The notes: generated by a model from the letters alone, not told the origin. Positions 35,087-43,803 are shown, counted from the stretch's first letter. The stretch: 64,000 bases of DNA from Oscillospiraceae bacterium (GCA_015067485.1 SVMJ01000010.1:1-64000), one strand, 5' to 3'. Numbers and translations: made by a program.

Positions 35087-35785
35087 TTAGTCATTACCCC
35101 ATTTATACCCATAGCCCCAAACCGTTTGGATATGGCTCGGGAATGCAGGGTCATCTTCGATTTTGAGTCGCAGACGGCGGATGTTGACGTCTACGATCTT
35201 GTATTCCCCGAAGTATTCGTTTCCCCATACCGCGGTGAGCATATCGCCGCGCGAGATGGCTTTGCCGGGGTTGTCCATAAAATACTTCATGATGGTATAT
35301 TCCACCTGTGTCAGGCGGATGCGCTCCCCGTTCTTCTCAAGGGTACGGTTACGGGTGTTGAGCACAAACGGACCGCTCACCAAACGACCCGGGTCTTCCA
35401 CCACCGCATCCCCGATTCTGCGGTAGAGCGCGTCAATACGCGCGATGAGTTCGGTGGGAGAAAACGGCTTTGTAACATAGTCGTCCGCACCGGTCATGAG
35501 ACCTGTGACACGGTCGACCTCCTGTGTCTTGGATGTGAGCATAATGATCCCGATCTTCGAGCCGGTACCACGGATACGGCGGCACACTTCAAACCCGTCG
35601 ATATCGGGGAGCATGATGTCAAGCAGTGCCATGCGGATATCGGGTTGTTCTTTGAGCAGTTTCAGCGCGACTTCCCCTGCTTCCGCTTCCACGACTTCGT
35701 AGCCTGCGCGCTCCAAATTGATGACAACAAAACTGCGGATACTCGGTTCGTCTTCTAAAACCAAGATTTTCTTTGCATTACTCAA
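35087..35785 (-). CDS. OmpR/PhoB-family response regulator
   Basis: A 232-residue regulator: receiver domain with EDEPS acidic pocket, phospho-accepting Asp in LLDIMLPDIDGF, and conserved Thr/Lys (MLTSK, VTKPF), then a winged-helix DNA-binding domain ending VWGYGYKW. Paired with the histidine kinase that follows. The target genes are unknown; the lipoprotein gene directly upstream is a candidate. Confidence 0.95.
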   Translation of the reverse strand: MSNAKKILVLEDEPSIRSFVVINLERAGYEVVEAEAGEVALKLLKEQPDIRMALLDIMLPDIDGFEVCRRIRGTGSKIGIIMLTSKTQEVDRVTGLMTGADDYVTKPFSPTELIARIDALYRRIGDAVVEDPGRLVSGPFVLNTRNRTLEKNGERIRLTQVEYTIMKYFMDNPGKAISRGDMLTAVWGNEYFGEYKIVDVNIRRLRLKIEDDPAFPSHIQTVWGYGYKWGND

Positions 35786-35800
35786 ACCGATTGCCCTCCC

Positions 35801-37084
35801 TTAACTGATGATGGAATTGGAATCCGTCCAAAGGCTTCTTCTCTGACGGAAGATACCGCCGAGCCATTCGGGCGTCAATATTTCGTCTAAATACCGCTCG
35901 CGCTCGATCTTGACCGCGTAGACGGTTTTGTCCTGCTCGCCCACCTGCTCCATGCCTTCCTGTTCCATCAAAGTCATGCGCTTTTCGCCGCTGATGGCGG
36001 CAAAGGTAAAAATGGGCTCATACGCTTCGGTGAAAAACATGGCTTTGACCACCGCGGCATTCGAGCTGTCACACTCGGTTTTGACTTTCCCCTTCCACGA
36101 AAGCGGAAGCGTGAGATACCAGTTTTGATCCGCACAGTGGTAAGTGCACTGTTCTTCTTTGAGCAAACCGTCTTCCCCGTAGCTGCACCAAACCACTTCC
36201 CACAATGCGGAAGGGCCGGAGAGCGGGTCGGGCACACCTTTCGGGATCTCGAGTTCCCCGTCGCCGTCAAGGTCGGTTACATTGAGCGGATACTCACAGT
36301 AGATAGGCGCGCCGAGTGCCAGGTTTTTGAGCATACGGTCATGCACGCATACCACATCGGTTACATAAGCGTTTCCGAAACTTGATGTAACAAACACCGC
36401 GGGCATACCACCCGTCATCCCCACGCTCACGCGCGAAACCGCGGCGGAAGCACAAGTGAGAGATGCTTGTGCCATGGGGACCAGGCGCCCGTCCTGCACG
36501 GTGTGGACCGAAAGACGCGCGGTCTCACCCGGCGCGGATGTGATGAGATTGAGATCACTCACCCCGTCGCCGCTTAAGTCATACACCACGAGATAGTCAT
36601 ACGCCATTTCGTACTGCGAGATCAAGCCTTCATCGGTCTTTTCATAGACCGCGATGGTTTTCTTGCCGCCTTGGTCCCAACCCACGATGAGTTCGTGGTT
36701 GCCGCGGCCCAAAACGTCTGCATATTCCACGCTCGTGATGGAAGACGACAGCCCCGCGGCGGTGGCATAAAGCCAGTACTTTCCGTCGGTATATTCATAG
36801 AGATAGATCTGCACTTCGTCCGCATGTTCGGGATTGCGGAAGAAGACCACACACTCGTCTTCCCCGTCGGTATCCAGATCGAACATCTGCACCGCCTGAC
36901 GGTTGATCCCCGATGCGGGATAGACATATTCCGCACCCGTCGCACGGACTTCCCCGAGCGCCGCATTGAGCTGGGCATAGTCTTCGGGAAGCGCGGGCGG
37001 CGAGAATAAATTTTCTGCCGAATACGGGCTGCAACCGCAAAGCAAAAGCAGTGCGCAAAGCCCTAAAATCAGTTTACATTTCAT
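35801..37084 (-). CDS. Lipoprotein with FG-GAP/VCBS-like repeats
   Basis: About 427 residues. Start 37084 gives a lipoprotein signal MKCKLILGLCALLLLCGC, with GGGGTGA before the ATG; the longer frame has no signal. The body contains FDLDTDGEDECVVFF, YDLSGDGVSDLNL and TDLDGDGELEIP, the calcium-binding-loop pattern of FG-GAP/VCBS repeats that form beta-propellers. It lies 15 bases before the two-component genes, in the same direction, and could be an outer sensor partner for the kinase. Function unknown. Confidence 0.82.
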   Translation of the reverse strand: MKCKLILGLCALLLLCGCSPYSAENLFSPPALPEDYAQLNAALGEVRATGAEYVYPASGINRQAVQMFDLDTDGEDECVVFFRNPEHADEVQIYLYEYTDGKYWLYATAAGLSSSITSVEYADVLGRGNHELIVGWDQGGKKTIAVYEKTDEGLISQYEMAYDYLVVYDLSGDGVSDLNLITSAPGETARLSVHTVQDGRLVPMAQASLTCASAAVSRVSVGMTGGMPAVFVTSSFGNAYVTDVVCVHDRMLKNLALGAPIYCEYPLNVTDLDGDGELEIPKGVPDPLSGPSALWEVVWCSYGEDGLLKEEQCTYHCADQNWYLTLPLSWKGKVKTECDSSNAAVVKAMFFTEAYEPIFTFAAISGEKRMTLMEQEGMEQVGEQDKTVYAVKIERERYLDEILTPEWLGGIFRQRRSLWTDSNSIIS

Positions 37085-37151
37085 AGGTACTTCACCCCAA
37101 ATACATTCTACCATAAACTCTGTCATTTTGGTAGTCTATTTTCAAAAAAAA

Positions 37152-37183
37152 TTGCCGTATTTGCGAGAATGCAAATACGGCAA
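37152..37183 (-). terminator. Terminator before the lipoprotein/two-component genes
   Basis: Perfect 13-bp stem TTGCCGTATTTGC / GCAAATACGGCAA with a six-base loop; on the minus strand it is followed by eight Ts. It closes the HAAS-like gene. Confidence 0.93.
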
Positions 37184-37198
37184 AGATAATTGATTTTT

Positions 37199-37858
37199 CT
37201 AACGCTTCAGCCACTTGCGACACAGACCGAAATAGACGATCATGGAAATCCCCGCCGCCGCGTAAATCAGACAACTTGCGCACTCCCAATAGCGTGCCTT
37301 TCCTTCCCAAAAGCTGAGAGAAACGCCGAGTGCAAACACCGAGAAAATGCACAGAATGATCCCGAACACCAAATAACGCGCATGGATGGGTGAAAACGCG
37401 CCTTGCGGGTTCATTCCTTTGAGACGTGCGCGTTCTCGTCTTACGTAAATCAGAATCCCCGCACCAATACCGATCGCAAAGCACAAAAAAGCAAGACCCG
37501 CAGGGAGATTGAACGTCCATCTCCACACCGCGAATGCGATGATGGCAAACGGCGAGAGTACGAAGAGTCCGATTGCAATCGCAGTCCAGAAATGCAAGCG
37601 GCGCACTTCACGGTCATACCATTTGGCGTCGCAGTTGCGTTCACGCTCAAAAATGTCAAGTTCACGGCAGATCGCTTCATAGACGGGCGCGGAAGCAACC
37701 ACGGTTTCCATGGCTTCGTCTTCGGTTTTGCCCGCCGCACATTCGGCGCGGAACACCACTTCGAGTTGTTTTTGCAGGGTATCACGATATTCCAAAACCT
37801 GCTCGGTTTGCGGCAGGCTAAAAAAAACTTGGTCTAAATACTGCGTAACTTTTTCCAC
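37199..37858 (-). CDS. HAAS-like membrane protein
   Basis: About 219 residues with a GTG start at 37858, chosen for AAAGGGGATAGAACT upstream. The N-terminal ~75 residues (VEKVTQYLDQVFFSL, EDEAMETVVASAP) resemble the HAAS / permease-prefix domain that precedes membrane segments in many Firmicutes regulators of the PadR-associated type. Four hydrophobic helices follow, in two pairs. No PadR-type regulator gene is next to it. Function unknown. Confidence 0.75.
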   Translation of the reverse strand: MEKVTQYLDQVFFSLPQTEQVLEYRDTLQKQLEVVFRAECAAGKTEDEAMETVVASAPVYEAICRELDIFERERNCDAKWYDREVRRLHFWTAIAIGLFVLSPFAIIAFAVWRWTFNLPAGLAFLCFAIGIGAGILIYVRRERARLKGMNPQGAFSPIHARYLVFGIILCIFSVFALGVSLSFWEGKARYWECASCLIYAAAGISMIVYFGLCRKWLKR

Positions 37859-37909
37859 AGTTCTATCCCCTTTCTGTGCTATTGTAACACAATGCATTTG
37901 GTTTTTCAA

Positions 37910-38797
37910 CTATGCGTACAACTCATCCAGCACACGGTCTAAATTTTCTTCCGAATACTCCACTTCGCTTGAGAACATCCGCACGAGTTCCACCTGATCT
38001 TCCACCGAAAACGTACCGTTTTCCGTCCACATCGCACATCCGATGCGCCCGATGGCGAGACACGCAAACACCGCAAAACGGGCACGCGATGCCGCATCAG
38101 AGAAATCAAACGCGAGTGCGAAATAACGGTAGAGAAAATAGAAAAGCAGATTCTCATACTCATACTCGCGCGGTTTCATAAACTCTGCAAACCCTTTGGT
38201 ATCAATGGGTTTCCTGAGTTTTTCGAGATAAGAATCCCACGCGGGAGAAAGCCGTTCCAAACCCTTTAAGAGCAGATAAAAATCAAGTGTCGGGAGCGTG
38301 GTCTCCATGCGGTGGATCACAGTTTCCATACGAGCCATAAGCGGCAGGTTCCGATTTTGTACGATCGTGAAAAGTTCATCCCGCAGGGTGAGCAGTTCAT
38401 CATCGGTCTCGGGTTCGTGATCAAAGGTTACCTTCTCGTTCCAAGTGAGAATCAGCCGTGCGGCTTCTTCACAGCACAAGCCGAGCCCCGCTTCCGTGCG
38501 CCCCGGAAGGTCGTTATAAAACCTTGGATGTTCACGGCAAATATCACAGAGCACATCTTCCCCGAATTCCAGAATCAGATCGCACAGATTGTCCCCGTTC
38601 AAAAACGGGCAGCGTTCATGCTCACGCATACGGAAACGCGGTGGGTTTCCCCACACGATGTCATTTTGCAGGCGCGGCATCTCACGGTAGCGCGCAGATG
38701 TTTTCTCATCGATACCGATTTCCCAGCCGATACAGCAGGAATGTTTACACGCCCCTGCGATGCAGGAAAACCGAGAAAAATAACTCGGTACAACCAT
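37910..38797 (-). CDS. fliB: FliB-like lysine-N-methylase
   Basis: A 295-residue protein with the cysteine-rich start of the FliB family: CIAGACKHSCCIGWEI, then CPFL-CDL, and VLCDICREHPRFY with later GLCCEEAARL. FliB methylates lysines of flagellin in Salmonella. Here no flagellar gene lies nearby, so the substrate may differ; many non-flagellated Clostridia carry homologues. The cysteines may bind an iron-sulfur cluster. The symbol reflects family only. Confidence 0.8.
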   Translation of the reverse strand: MVVPSYFSRFSCIAGACKHSCCIGWEIGIDEKTSARYREMPRLQNDIVWGNPPRFRMREHERCPFLNGDNLCDLILEFGEDVLCDICREHPRFYNDLPGRTEAGLGLCCEEAARLILTWNEKVTFDHEPETDDELLTLRDELFTIVQNRNLPLMARMETVIHRMETTLPTLDFYLLLKGLERLSPAWDSYLEKLRKPIDTKGFAEFMKPREYEYENLLFYFLYRYFALAFDFSDAASRARFAVFACLAIGRIGCAMWTENGTFSVEDQVELVRMFSSEVEYSEENLDRVLDELYA

Positions 38798-38817
38798 CGT
38801 TTCACCCCCGAAGCAGA

Positions 38818-38846
38818 GAAAAAACGGACTCCCGCAGGAGTCCGTT
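38818..38846 (-). terminator. Terminator of the tRNA transcript
   Basis: On the minus strand, AAACGGACTCC, TGCG loop, GGAGTCCGTTTTTT directly after the CCA of tRNA-Gly. Confidence 0.9.
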
Positions 38847-38920
38847 TGGAGCAGGTGATGGGAATCGAACCCACGCTACCAGCTTGGGAAGCTGGGGCAC
38901 TACCATTATGCAACACCTGC
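38847..38920 (-). tRNA. tRNA-Gly (CCC)
   Basis: Minus strand. Acceptor GCAGGTG / CACCTGC, discriminator T, encoded CCA. Anticodon stem CCAGC / GCTGG with loop TTCCCAA, so the anticodon is CCC. T-arm GTGGGTTCGATTCCCAT is canonical. Confidence 0.95.
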
Positions 38921-38935
38921 GGATGGAATGAGTTT

Positions 38936-39011
38936 TGGAGCCGGAGGTGGGACTTGAACCCATGACCTCATCATTACGAGTGATGTGCTCTACCGGCTGA
39001 GCTACTCCGGC
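38936..39011 (-). tRNA. tRNA-Thr (CGT)
   Basis: Minus strand. Acceptor GCCGGAG / CTCCGGC, encoded CCA. D-arm TAGCTCAGCCGGTAGAGC. Anticodon stem CATCA / TGATG with loop CTCGTAA, so the anticodon is CGT. Transcribed ahead of tRNA-Gly. Confidence 0.96.
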
Positions 39012-39044
39012 ACACCCAAACCTTCAGTCAAAACTGACTGTGTT

Positions 39045-39073
39045 ATTATAATACAAAAAAAACTCGCCGTCAA
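39045..39073 (-). promoter_or_regulatory. Promoter of the tRNA-Thr/tRNA-Gly operon
   Basis: TTGACG (39068-39073), 17-base spacer, TATAAT (39045-39050). A small hairpin (CAGTCA / TGACTG) lies between the start and the tRNA. Confidence 0.9.
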
Positions 39074-39148
39074 TGCGGAAATACGAATTTCTGTATTTTT
39101 TCCCTAAAAGGGAGATGAAAATTTTCGCAGTTTTCTAACTTTTCCATG

Positions 39149-39177
39149 TTGCGAAAAAACTGTTTTTATGTTACCAT
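39149..39177 (+). promoter_or_regulatory. Promoter of prs
   Basis: TTGCGA (39149-39154), 17-base spacer, TACCAT (39172-39177), 48 bases before the ATG; divergent from the tRNA promoter. Confidence 0.68.
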
Positions 39178-39225
39178 AGATTTGCAAAGGTGATTTGTGA
39201 ATTTAACTCAAAGGGGAATGTACAA

Positions 39226-40401
39226 ATGGCAAGTTCGTTTATGCCCGGAATGGAAGATAAAATCCCTTACGCGCCGCTTGGCATCATCTCGCTCATCGGC
39301 AGTCGTGAATTGGGAAATCTGGTGGACACAAATCTGGTGCAGCAGCGCCGTTTCAATGTGGAAAACGGTCATGTTCCGCTCCACTTCCCCGCATATCTGC
39401 GTGAGTCGTATCTGATCGACCATGCAACCCCGCGATTTGCATCCGGCGAAGGCAAGGCGATCTTGCGCGACTCTGTCCGTGGGCATGATATTTTCATCCT
39501 TGCGGATATCAGCAACTACACTTGCACTTACAAAATGTTTGGGAAAGACTGCCCGATGAGTCCGGACGATCATTTTCAGGACATCAAGCGCGTCATCGCT
39601 GCGATCAGCGGTAAGGCTCGCCGCATCACGGTCATCATGCCCCTTTTGTACGAAAGCCGTCAGCACAAGAGAAGCGCTCGCGAATCCCTTGACTGTGCGC
39701 TCGCACTTCAGGAACTCGAGCATCTCGGCATCAACAACATCATCACCTTTGATGCACACGATCCGCGCGTGCAGAACGCGATCCCGCTCGGCAGTTTTGA
39801 AAACATCCAACCCACCTATCAAATCGTAAAGGCTTTGGTGGCGGAATATCCGGATATCGAAATCAATAAAGACAAGATGATCGTCATCAGCCCGGACGAA
39901 GGCGGCATGAGCCGTTCTTTGTTCTTCGCAAGTATGCTGGGGCTCGATGTCGGTATGTTCTACAAACGCCGCGACTACTCCCGTGTGGTCAACGGCAGAA
40001 ACCCGATCGTCAGCCACGAATTCCTCGGCGACTCGGTGGACGGCAAAGATGTTCTCATCGTAGACGATATGATCTCTTCCGGCGAATCCGTACTCGATAT
40101 CGCACGCGACTTAAAACAGCGCAACGCGCGCCGCATCAACGTCGCGGTTACCTTCGGTCTCTTCACCGAAGGGGTGGACGCATTCAACAAGGCTTACGAA
40201 GAAGGCATTATTTCGCGCGTCTTCTCCACCAACTTAAACTACCGCACCCCGGAAGTGCTGAACGCTCCGTGGTATGTAAACGTCGATATGGCAAAGTTCC
40301 TGTCGCTCATCATCGACACACTCAACCACGACCAGTCCATCTCCCCGCTGCTCAACCCGGCAGACAAGATCAACAATCTGCTCGCAAAATTCAAAAAGTA
40401 A
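39226..40401 (+). CDS. prs: Ribose-phosphate pyrophosphokinase (long clostridial form)
   Basis: About 391 residues, longer than the usual ~315. It has the PRPP-binding loop LIVDDMISSGESVLDIA and conserved ADISNYT, RKARRITVIMPLLYESRQHKR-like and ITFDAHDPRVQNAIP segments. It makes PRPP from ribose 5-phosphate and ATP for purine, pyrimidine, His and Trp synthesis. The start at 39226 follows AAAGGGG at a good distance; the frame from 39190 lacks a site. Single plus-strand gene with its own promoter and terminator. Confidence 0.93.
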   Translation: MASSFMPGMEDKIPYAPLGIISLIGSRELGNLVDTNLVQQRRFNVENGHVPLHFPAYLRESYLIDHATPRFASGEGKAILRDSVRGHDIFILADISNYTCTYKMFGKDCPMSPDDHFQDIKRVIAAISGKARRITVIMPLLYESRQHKRSARESLDCALALQELEHLGINNIITFDAHDPRVQNAIPLGSFENIQPTYQIVKALVAEYPDIEINKDKMIVISPDEGGMSRSLFFASMLGLDVGMFYKRRDYSRVVNGRNPIVSHEFLGDSVDGKDVLIVDDMISSGESVLDIARDLKQRNARRINVAVTFGLFTEGVDAFNKAYEEGIISRVFSTNLNYRTPEVLNAPWYVNVDMAKFLSLIIDTLNHDQSISPLLNPADKINNLLAKFKK

Positions 40402-40412
40402 AACCAAAAAGC

Positions 40413-40449
40413 AAAAGACCCTTGAAGTCAACCTTCAAGGGTCTTTTTT
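40413..40449. terminator. Terminator after prs (near-identical copy at 41307)
   Basis: Stem AAAAGACCCTTGAAG / CTTCAAGGGTCTTTT, loop TCAAC. The same hairpin with loop TCAAA recurs 890 bases on. Confidence 0.93.
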
Positions 40450-40943
40450 TAATCATCTTCCAACAAATTGATCACGGTTTTCTTTTTCCTTAACGCATAA
40501 TCGTAGGCAAGTTTTGTTCCGCTTTTCGTTCCGGTTGGTTTTCCATGTTTTGCCGGTGCGTAATTTTCATCAAAATACACCACGCAGAACCGACTGCGAT
40601 CGATCATTTCGTAATTTCTTTTGATATAGACGGATTTTCCCGCGTTTAAGATTTTTTCTGGAAAATAGGTTTCTTCACACCATTCCAAAAGATGCGACTC
40701 GTATTGTTTGCTGATATACGGGAATTCTGCTCTTACATAAATCCGTTTGAGATGGGGGTAGTTTTCTTTCAAGTCGCTCACGACTGTATGGCACAAATCA
40801 TCAAACTCGCTCTTACTGCCAAACAAAAATGTGTTGACGTCGTGTTCCAAAACCAAGTTTCCGATGATTGCGCGCAAGGTTTCTTCTCGCTCCCGTGTGA
40901 ATTCAATTTTTCTGTGTCCAAAAAAACAACAAGTGTGTTCCAT
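40449..40943 (-). CDS. SLOG-domain protein
   Basis: A 164-residue protein. The opening CCFFGHRKIEF and the spacing to FLFGSKSEFDDLC match the SLOG (DUF1273/YspA-like Rossmann) superfamily, whose members bind nucleotide-like ligands. The later KRNYEMIDRSRFCVVYFDENY and GTKLAYDYALRKKK complete the fold. SLOG proteins occur as sensors in several bacterial conflict systems, but many stand-alone ones have no known role. The ATG follows GGAG. The gene is visibly more AT-rich than prs and the FemAB genes on either side, and is divergent from the small XRE regulator. Confidence 0.78.
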   Translation of the reverse strand: MEHTCCFFGHRKIEFTREREETLRAIIGNLVLEHDVNTFLFGSKSEFDDLCHTVVSDLKENYPHLKRIYVRAEFPYISKQYESHLLEWCEETYFPEKILNAGKSVYIKRNYEMIDRSRFCVVYFDENYAPAKHGKPTGTKSGTKLAYDYALRKKKTVINLLEDD

Positions 40944-41077
40944 CTTTTACTCCAAATAAACAATCTTTTTCTCATTGTATAACAACATTTAGTAGAAGTA
41001 AAGGAAAATACAATTTAATCCAATTATATTTTATTCTCTTTGTCGATACAATAAGAGTAAGAGATGGAGGGGATGAA

Positions 41078-41308
41078 ATGAAAACAGACTTTCCCGAACG
41101 TTATATCACGCTTGGACTGAAAATTGCTTATTACAGAAAGAAAAAGGGATATACGCAGGAAGTGTTTGCCGAACTCATTGACCGAAGTACGAACTTCGTC
41201 GCACAAGTCGAAGGACCGGGTTGTGTGTGCGGAGTCTCTTTGGAGAGTTTGTTCCGAATGGCGCAGGTTTTGGATATTCCACCATCGAAACTTTTGGAAG
41301 ACGATTAA
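41078..41308 (+). CDS. XRE-family HTH regulator
   Basis: A 76-residue protein made of one Cro/C1-type helix-turn-helix: GLKIAYYRKKKGYTQEVFAELIDRS, then FVAQVEGPG and SLESLFRMAQVLDIPPSKLL. Ribosome site GGAGGGG precedes the ATG. It sits 134 bases from, and divergent to, the SLOG gene, and may regulate it. AT-rich like that gene. Confidence 0.88.
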   Translation: MKTDFPERYITLGLKIAYYRKKKGYTQEVFAELIDRSTNFVAQVEGPGCVCGVSLESLFRMAQVLDIPPSKLLEDD

Positions 41309-41345
41309 AAAGACCCTTGAAGTCAAACTTCAAGGGTCTTTTTTT
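41307..41345. terminator. Terminator between XRE gene and FemAB gene
   Basis: Same stem as the prs terminator (GACCCTTGAAG / CTTCAAGGGTC), loop TCAAA; overlaps the stop codons of the two convergent genes. Confidence 0.93.
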
Positions 41346-42402
41346 ATTTCTTATTCTTCAAAATGCCGATTTTGCGAACGACCGAGCGATAGAAGGTCTG
41401 TGCGATCTCGATGAGTTCCGCGCGTTTGGGCATGAAGATCATATCCATCTTACCCACGAAATCGTCCTGAATCGCGCCGAAGCCTGCTTTGAAGCGGATG
41501 AGACCGTCTAAGAATGTTTTTTCCATATCGCCGGTAACACCGCGGAAATCGTAGATGCGGCAGTTTTTCTCCACCGCCCATTGGATCATTTCCCATTGCA
41601 TCAAGTAATTGGGCATACGGTTGCGTTCGCGGTTACTGCTTGCGCCGTAGAGATACCACATCTTATCACCATAGTAGATGGTGATGGCACCCGCGATCGC
41701 CTGTCCCTGGTACTCCATGAGATACAGGCGCAAATGTTCGGGGCCCAAAATATCGTACATGGACTCGAAATAGGAAAGACTGCGCGCAAGGAATCCGTCT
41801 CGCACCGCGGTCTCTTTCATAATCTCCACGAATGCGGGCAGGTCTTCTTTTGTACCGATGCGGCAGGTAACTTCCTTGCGGGTGGCAAGGCGCACGTTGT
41901 AACGGGTCTTGGAATGGAAGTTTGCAAAGATCTCGTCCGCGGTCATCCCTTCCATATACAGGCGGAAGACATAGCGTGCCTGCAAATACTCGGGACGGCG
42001 TTTGGTGTTGTTGAGTTTGAACCCTGCACTCTTCAGCATTTCAAAATACGCGGTGTCTTTCTCGGTGATGTCGGGGTCGATGGAGAGTTCGTATGCGTTT
42101 TTCTCCGCCGCGATTTTCTTTGCTTCCGCGCAGAGTTCTGCCAAGGTTTCCGCATCCCCGTCATCCACCACGGGTCCGCGCGGACAGTAGAGATGGGTGT
42201 ATTTGGTTTTCGGGATGCGGCTTACATAAAGCAGCATACTGCCGCGGATGTTGCCATCTGCGTCGAGCGATAAAAAAGTCAGCACTTCGTGGGGTTTTTT
42301 GAACTCTGCCCATTTCAGGGATTTGACGAAGTGTCCCTTGGGGTGTCCGCTGATGAATGCTTCGTATTTCGCTTCCCATTCGGGCGTAACGTACTGTATC
42401 AT
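41344..42402 (-). CDS. FemAB-family peptidyltransferase, copy 1
   Basis: A 352-residue protein of the FemABX / peptidoglycan interpeptide-bridge family (double GNAT fold). Recognisable parts: FVKSLKWAEFKK near the start, HSKTRYNVRLATRK, GAITIYYGDKMWYLYGASSN and YDFRGVTGD. These enzymes use aminoacyl-tRNA to add amino acids to the lipid II stem peptide. The C-terminus ends in a basic RKIGILKNKK. GGAG lies seven bases before the ATG. It follows a close paralogue by 10 bases. Confidence 0.88.
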   Translation of the reverse strand: MIQYVTPEWEAKYEAFISGHPKGHFVKSLKWAEFKKPHEVLTFLSLDADGNIRGSMLLYVSRIPKTKYTHLYCPRGPVVDDGDAETLAELCAEAKKIAAEKNAYELSIDPDITEKDTAYFEMLKSAGFKLNNTKRRPEYLQARYVFRLYMEGMTADEIFANFHSKTRYNVRLATRKEVTCRIGTKEDLPAFVEIMKETAVRDGFLARSLSYFESMYDILGPEHLRLYLMEYQGQAIAGAITIYYGDKMWYLYGASSNRERNRMPNYLMQWEMIQWAVEKNCRIYDFRGVTGDMEKTFLDGLIRFKAGFGAIQDDFVGKMDMIFMPKRAELIEIAQTFYRSVVRKIGILKNKK

Positions 42403-42411
42403 ACTGCTCTC

Positions 42412-43440
42412 CTACTTCCTGACAAGATGTTTGACTTTTCGCGCAAGGTCGATGGTGCATCTCTTCCAAGGGGACAGCACCAAGTCCATACGCCCCACCA
42501 TGGGGACAAGTTCGCCGCCGAAGCGTTTTTTGAATCGGAGTAAACCTTCGAGCGGGGTGGTTTTATCCTGCTCCCCTGCCACACCGCGCATATCGTAAAG
42601 CGTACAGCCTTGTTCCATCGACCAGGTCTGCATCGCCCATTGCATCAGGTAGTTGGGGTATGTTTCTTTGTGTTCGTCGCTGCATCCGCCGTAGAGATGC
42701 CATGTTTTCGCACCCACACGCAAGAGTACCGAGCCTGCGACCGCTTTCCCCTCCACTTCGATCAGAAACAACAAGAACCGCTCGGGGGTGAGTGCATCAT
42801 ACATCTCATAGAGGTACTCAATCGGGCGGACGTGGAACCCGTCTTTCTGCGCGGTCTGTGTGAGAAGTGCTTGGAAGACCGGGAGTTCGTCGCGCGTACC
42901 GATGCGCCAAGTCGCTTCGCTCTTGAGAGAAGCGCGCACGCTGTAACGGGTTTTGGAATGATAAGACGCCATCAGGCTTTCTTCATCTTTCCCCGCAAGA
43001 TTGATGCGATAGCACGCAAGGGGTTGTAAGATCGCGTTGTCCACGCGGTTATCACCCATGGAAAAACCAACGGTCTGCAAGCACTTCACAAATGCATCGT
43101 CTTCGCGTGCATCCGGGTCAACCGTGATTTGGTAAGCCCCGACACTTTTCGCATATTCCTTTGCGCCACGGATGAGTTCTTTCATCACGGCTACGTCGTC
43201 ATCACACACGGGTCCGCGCGGGGAGTACACCGTGCAGGTGTTCAGGATGGGAGCGCGCCACGTAAAGAGCGACATACCGCCACGGATGTTGCCTTTTTCG
43301 TCAAACGATGCGAGGACTTTAGGTTTCCCCTTGGTTTTGAAGCACGCCCAAGCATACGTTTGCAGAAAATGCCCCTTGGGGTGGCGTTCCACAAACGCTT
43401 CATACAAAGCGCGGTCTTCTTCGGTGATAAAACGATACAT
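42412..43440 (-). CDS. FemAB-family peptidyltransferase, copy 2
   Basis: About 342 residues, paralogous to the gene that follows: FLQTYAWACFKTKGKPK, YHSKTRYSVRASLKSE, LLRVGAKTWHLYGGCSD and YDMRGVAGE. Two such enzymes in tandem suggest that two residues are added one after the other to the cross-bridge. The start is uncertain: 43440 (MYRFITEED) aligns with copy 1, while 43455 adds MGLDQ. Confidence 0.87.
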   Translation of the reverse strand: MYRFITEEDRALYEAFVERHPKGHFLQTYAWACFKTKGKPKVLASFDEKGNIRGGMSLFTWRAPILNTCTVYSPRGPVCDDDVAVMKELIRGAKEYAKSVGAYQITVDPDAREDDAFVKCLQTVGFSMGDNRVDNAILQPLACYRINLAGKDEESLMASYHSKTRYSVRASLKSEATWRIGTRDELPVFQALLTQTAQKDGFHVRPIEYLYEMYDALTPERFLLFLIEVEGKAVAGSVLLRVGAKTWHLYGGCSDEHKETYPNYLMQWAMQTWSMEQGCTLYDMRGVAGEQDKTTPLEGLLRFKKRFGGELVPMVGRMDLVLSPWKRCTIDLARKVKHLVRK

Positions 43441-43506
43441 TTGATCCAATCCCATCCGTTAGAATATCTTTATTGTACCATTTTCCCAAGTGCTTTGCAA
43501 CTGAAA

Positions 43507-43537
43507 AACGCCCTCGTAAAAAACGAGGGTGTTTTTG
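43507..43537. terminator. Terminator after the cysteine-rich gene
   Basis: CGCCCTCGT / ACGAGGGTG stem with a short A-rich loop and T-run; T-rich on both strands. Confidence 0.85.
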
Positions 43538-43548
43538 CATTGATTCAG

Positions 43549-43803
43549 TTAGTTACAACGGCAGCCGCAGCCGGTGTTCCGCGCGGTATTTGCACAATTG
43601 TTGCAGCCACAACCGCAGTCGCAGTCGCAGTTGTTGTTCTGTGCGGAATTTCCGCAGGTGTCGCAACCGCACACATCGTCAGCCGCGCACTGGCAGTTGC
43701 CGCAAACCACAGTGGTATCAATGTCGTCGTAGCCACAGTAGTTGTCGCTTACCTCGTTATTACAACCGAGAATGTTTCTCACGCAGTTACAAAAATTACA
43801 CAT
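43549..43803 (-). CDS. Very cysteine-rich small protein, 84 aa
   Basis: An 84-residue protein with about 20 cysteines, many as CxC or CxxC: MCNFCNCV, CGNCQC, CGCDTCGN, CDCDCGCGC, and CGCRCN at the end. It has few hydrophobic residues and no signal peptide. GGTGGGA precedes the ATG, and a terminator follows the stop, so it is a real gene. It could bind metals (metallothionein-like), be a cross-linked spore coat protein, or be a ribosomally made peptide precursor; no radical-SAM enzyme or transporter is adjacent, which argues against the last. A ~260-base leader with folded RNA precedes it. Confidence 0.72.
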   Translation of the reverse strand: MCNFCNCVRNILGCNNEVSDNYCGYDDIDTTVVCGNCQCAADDVCGCDTCGNSAQNNNCDCDCGCGCNNCANTARNTGCGCRCN

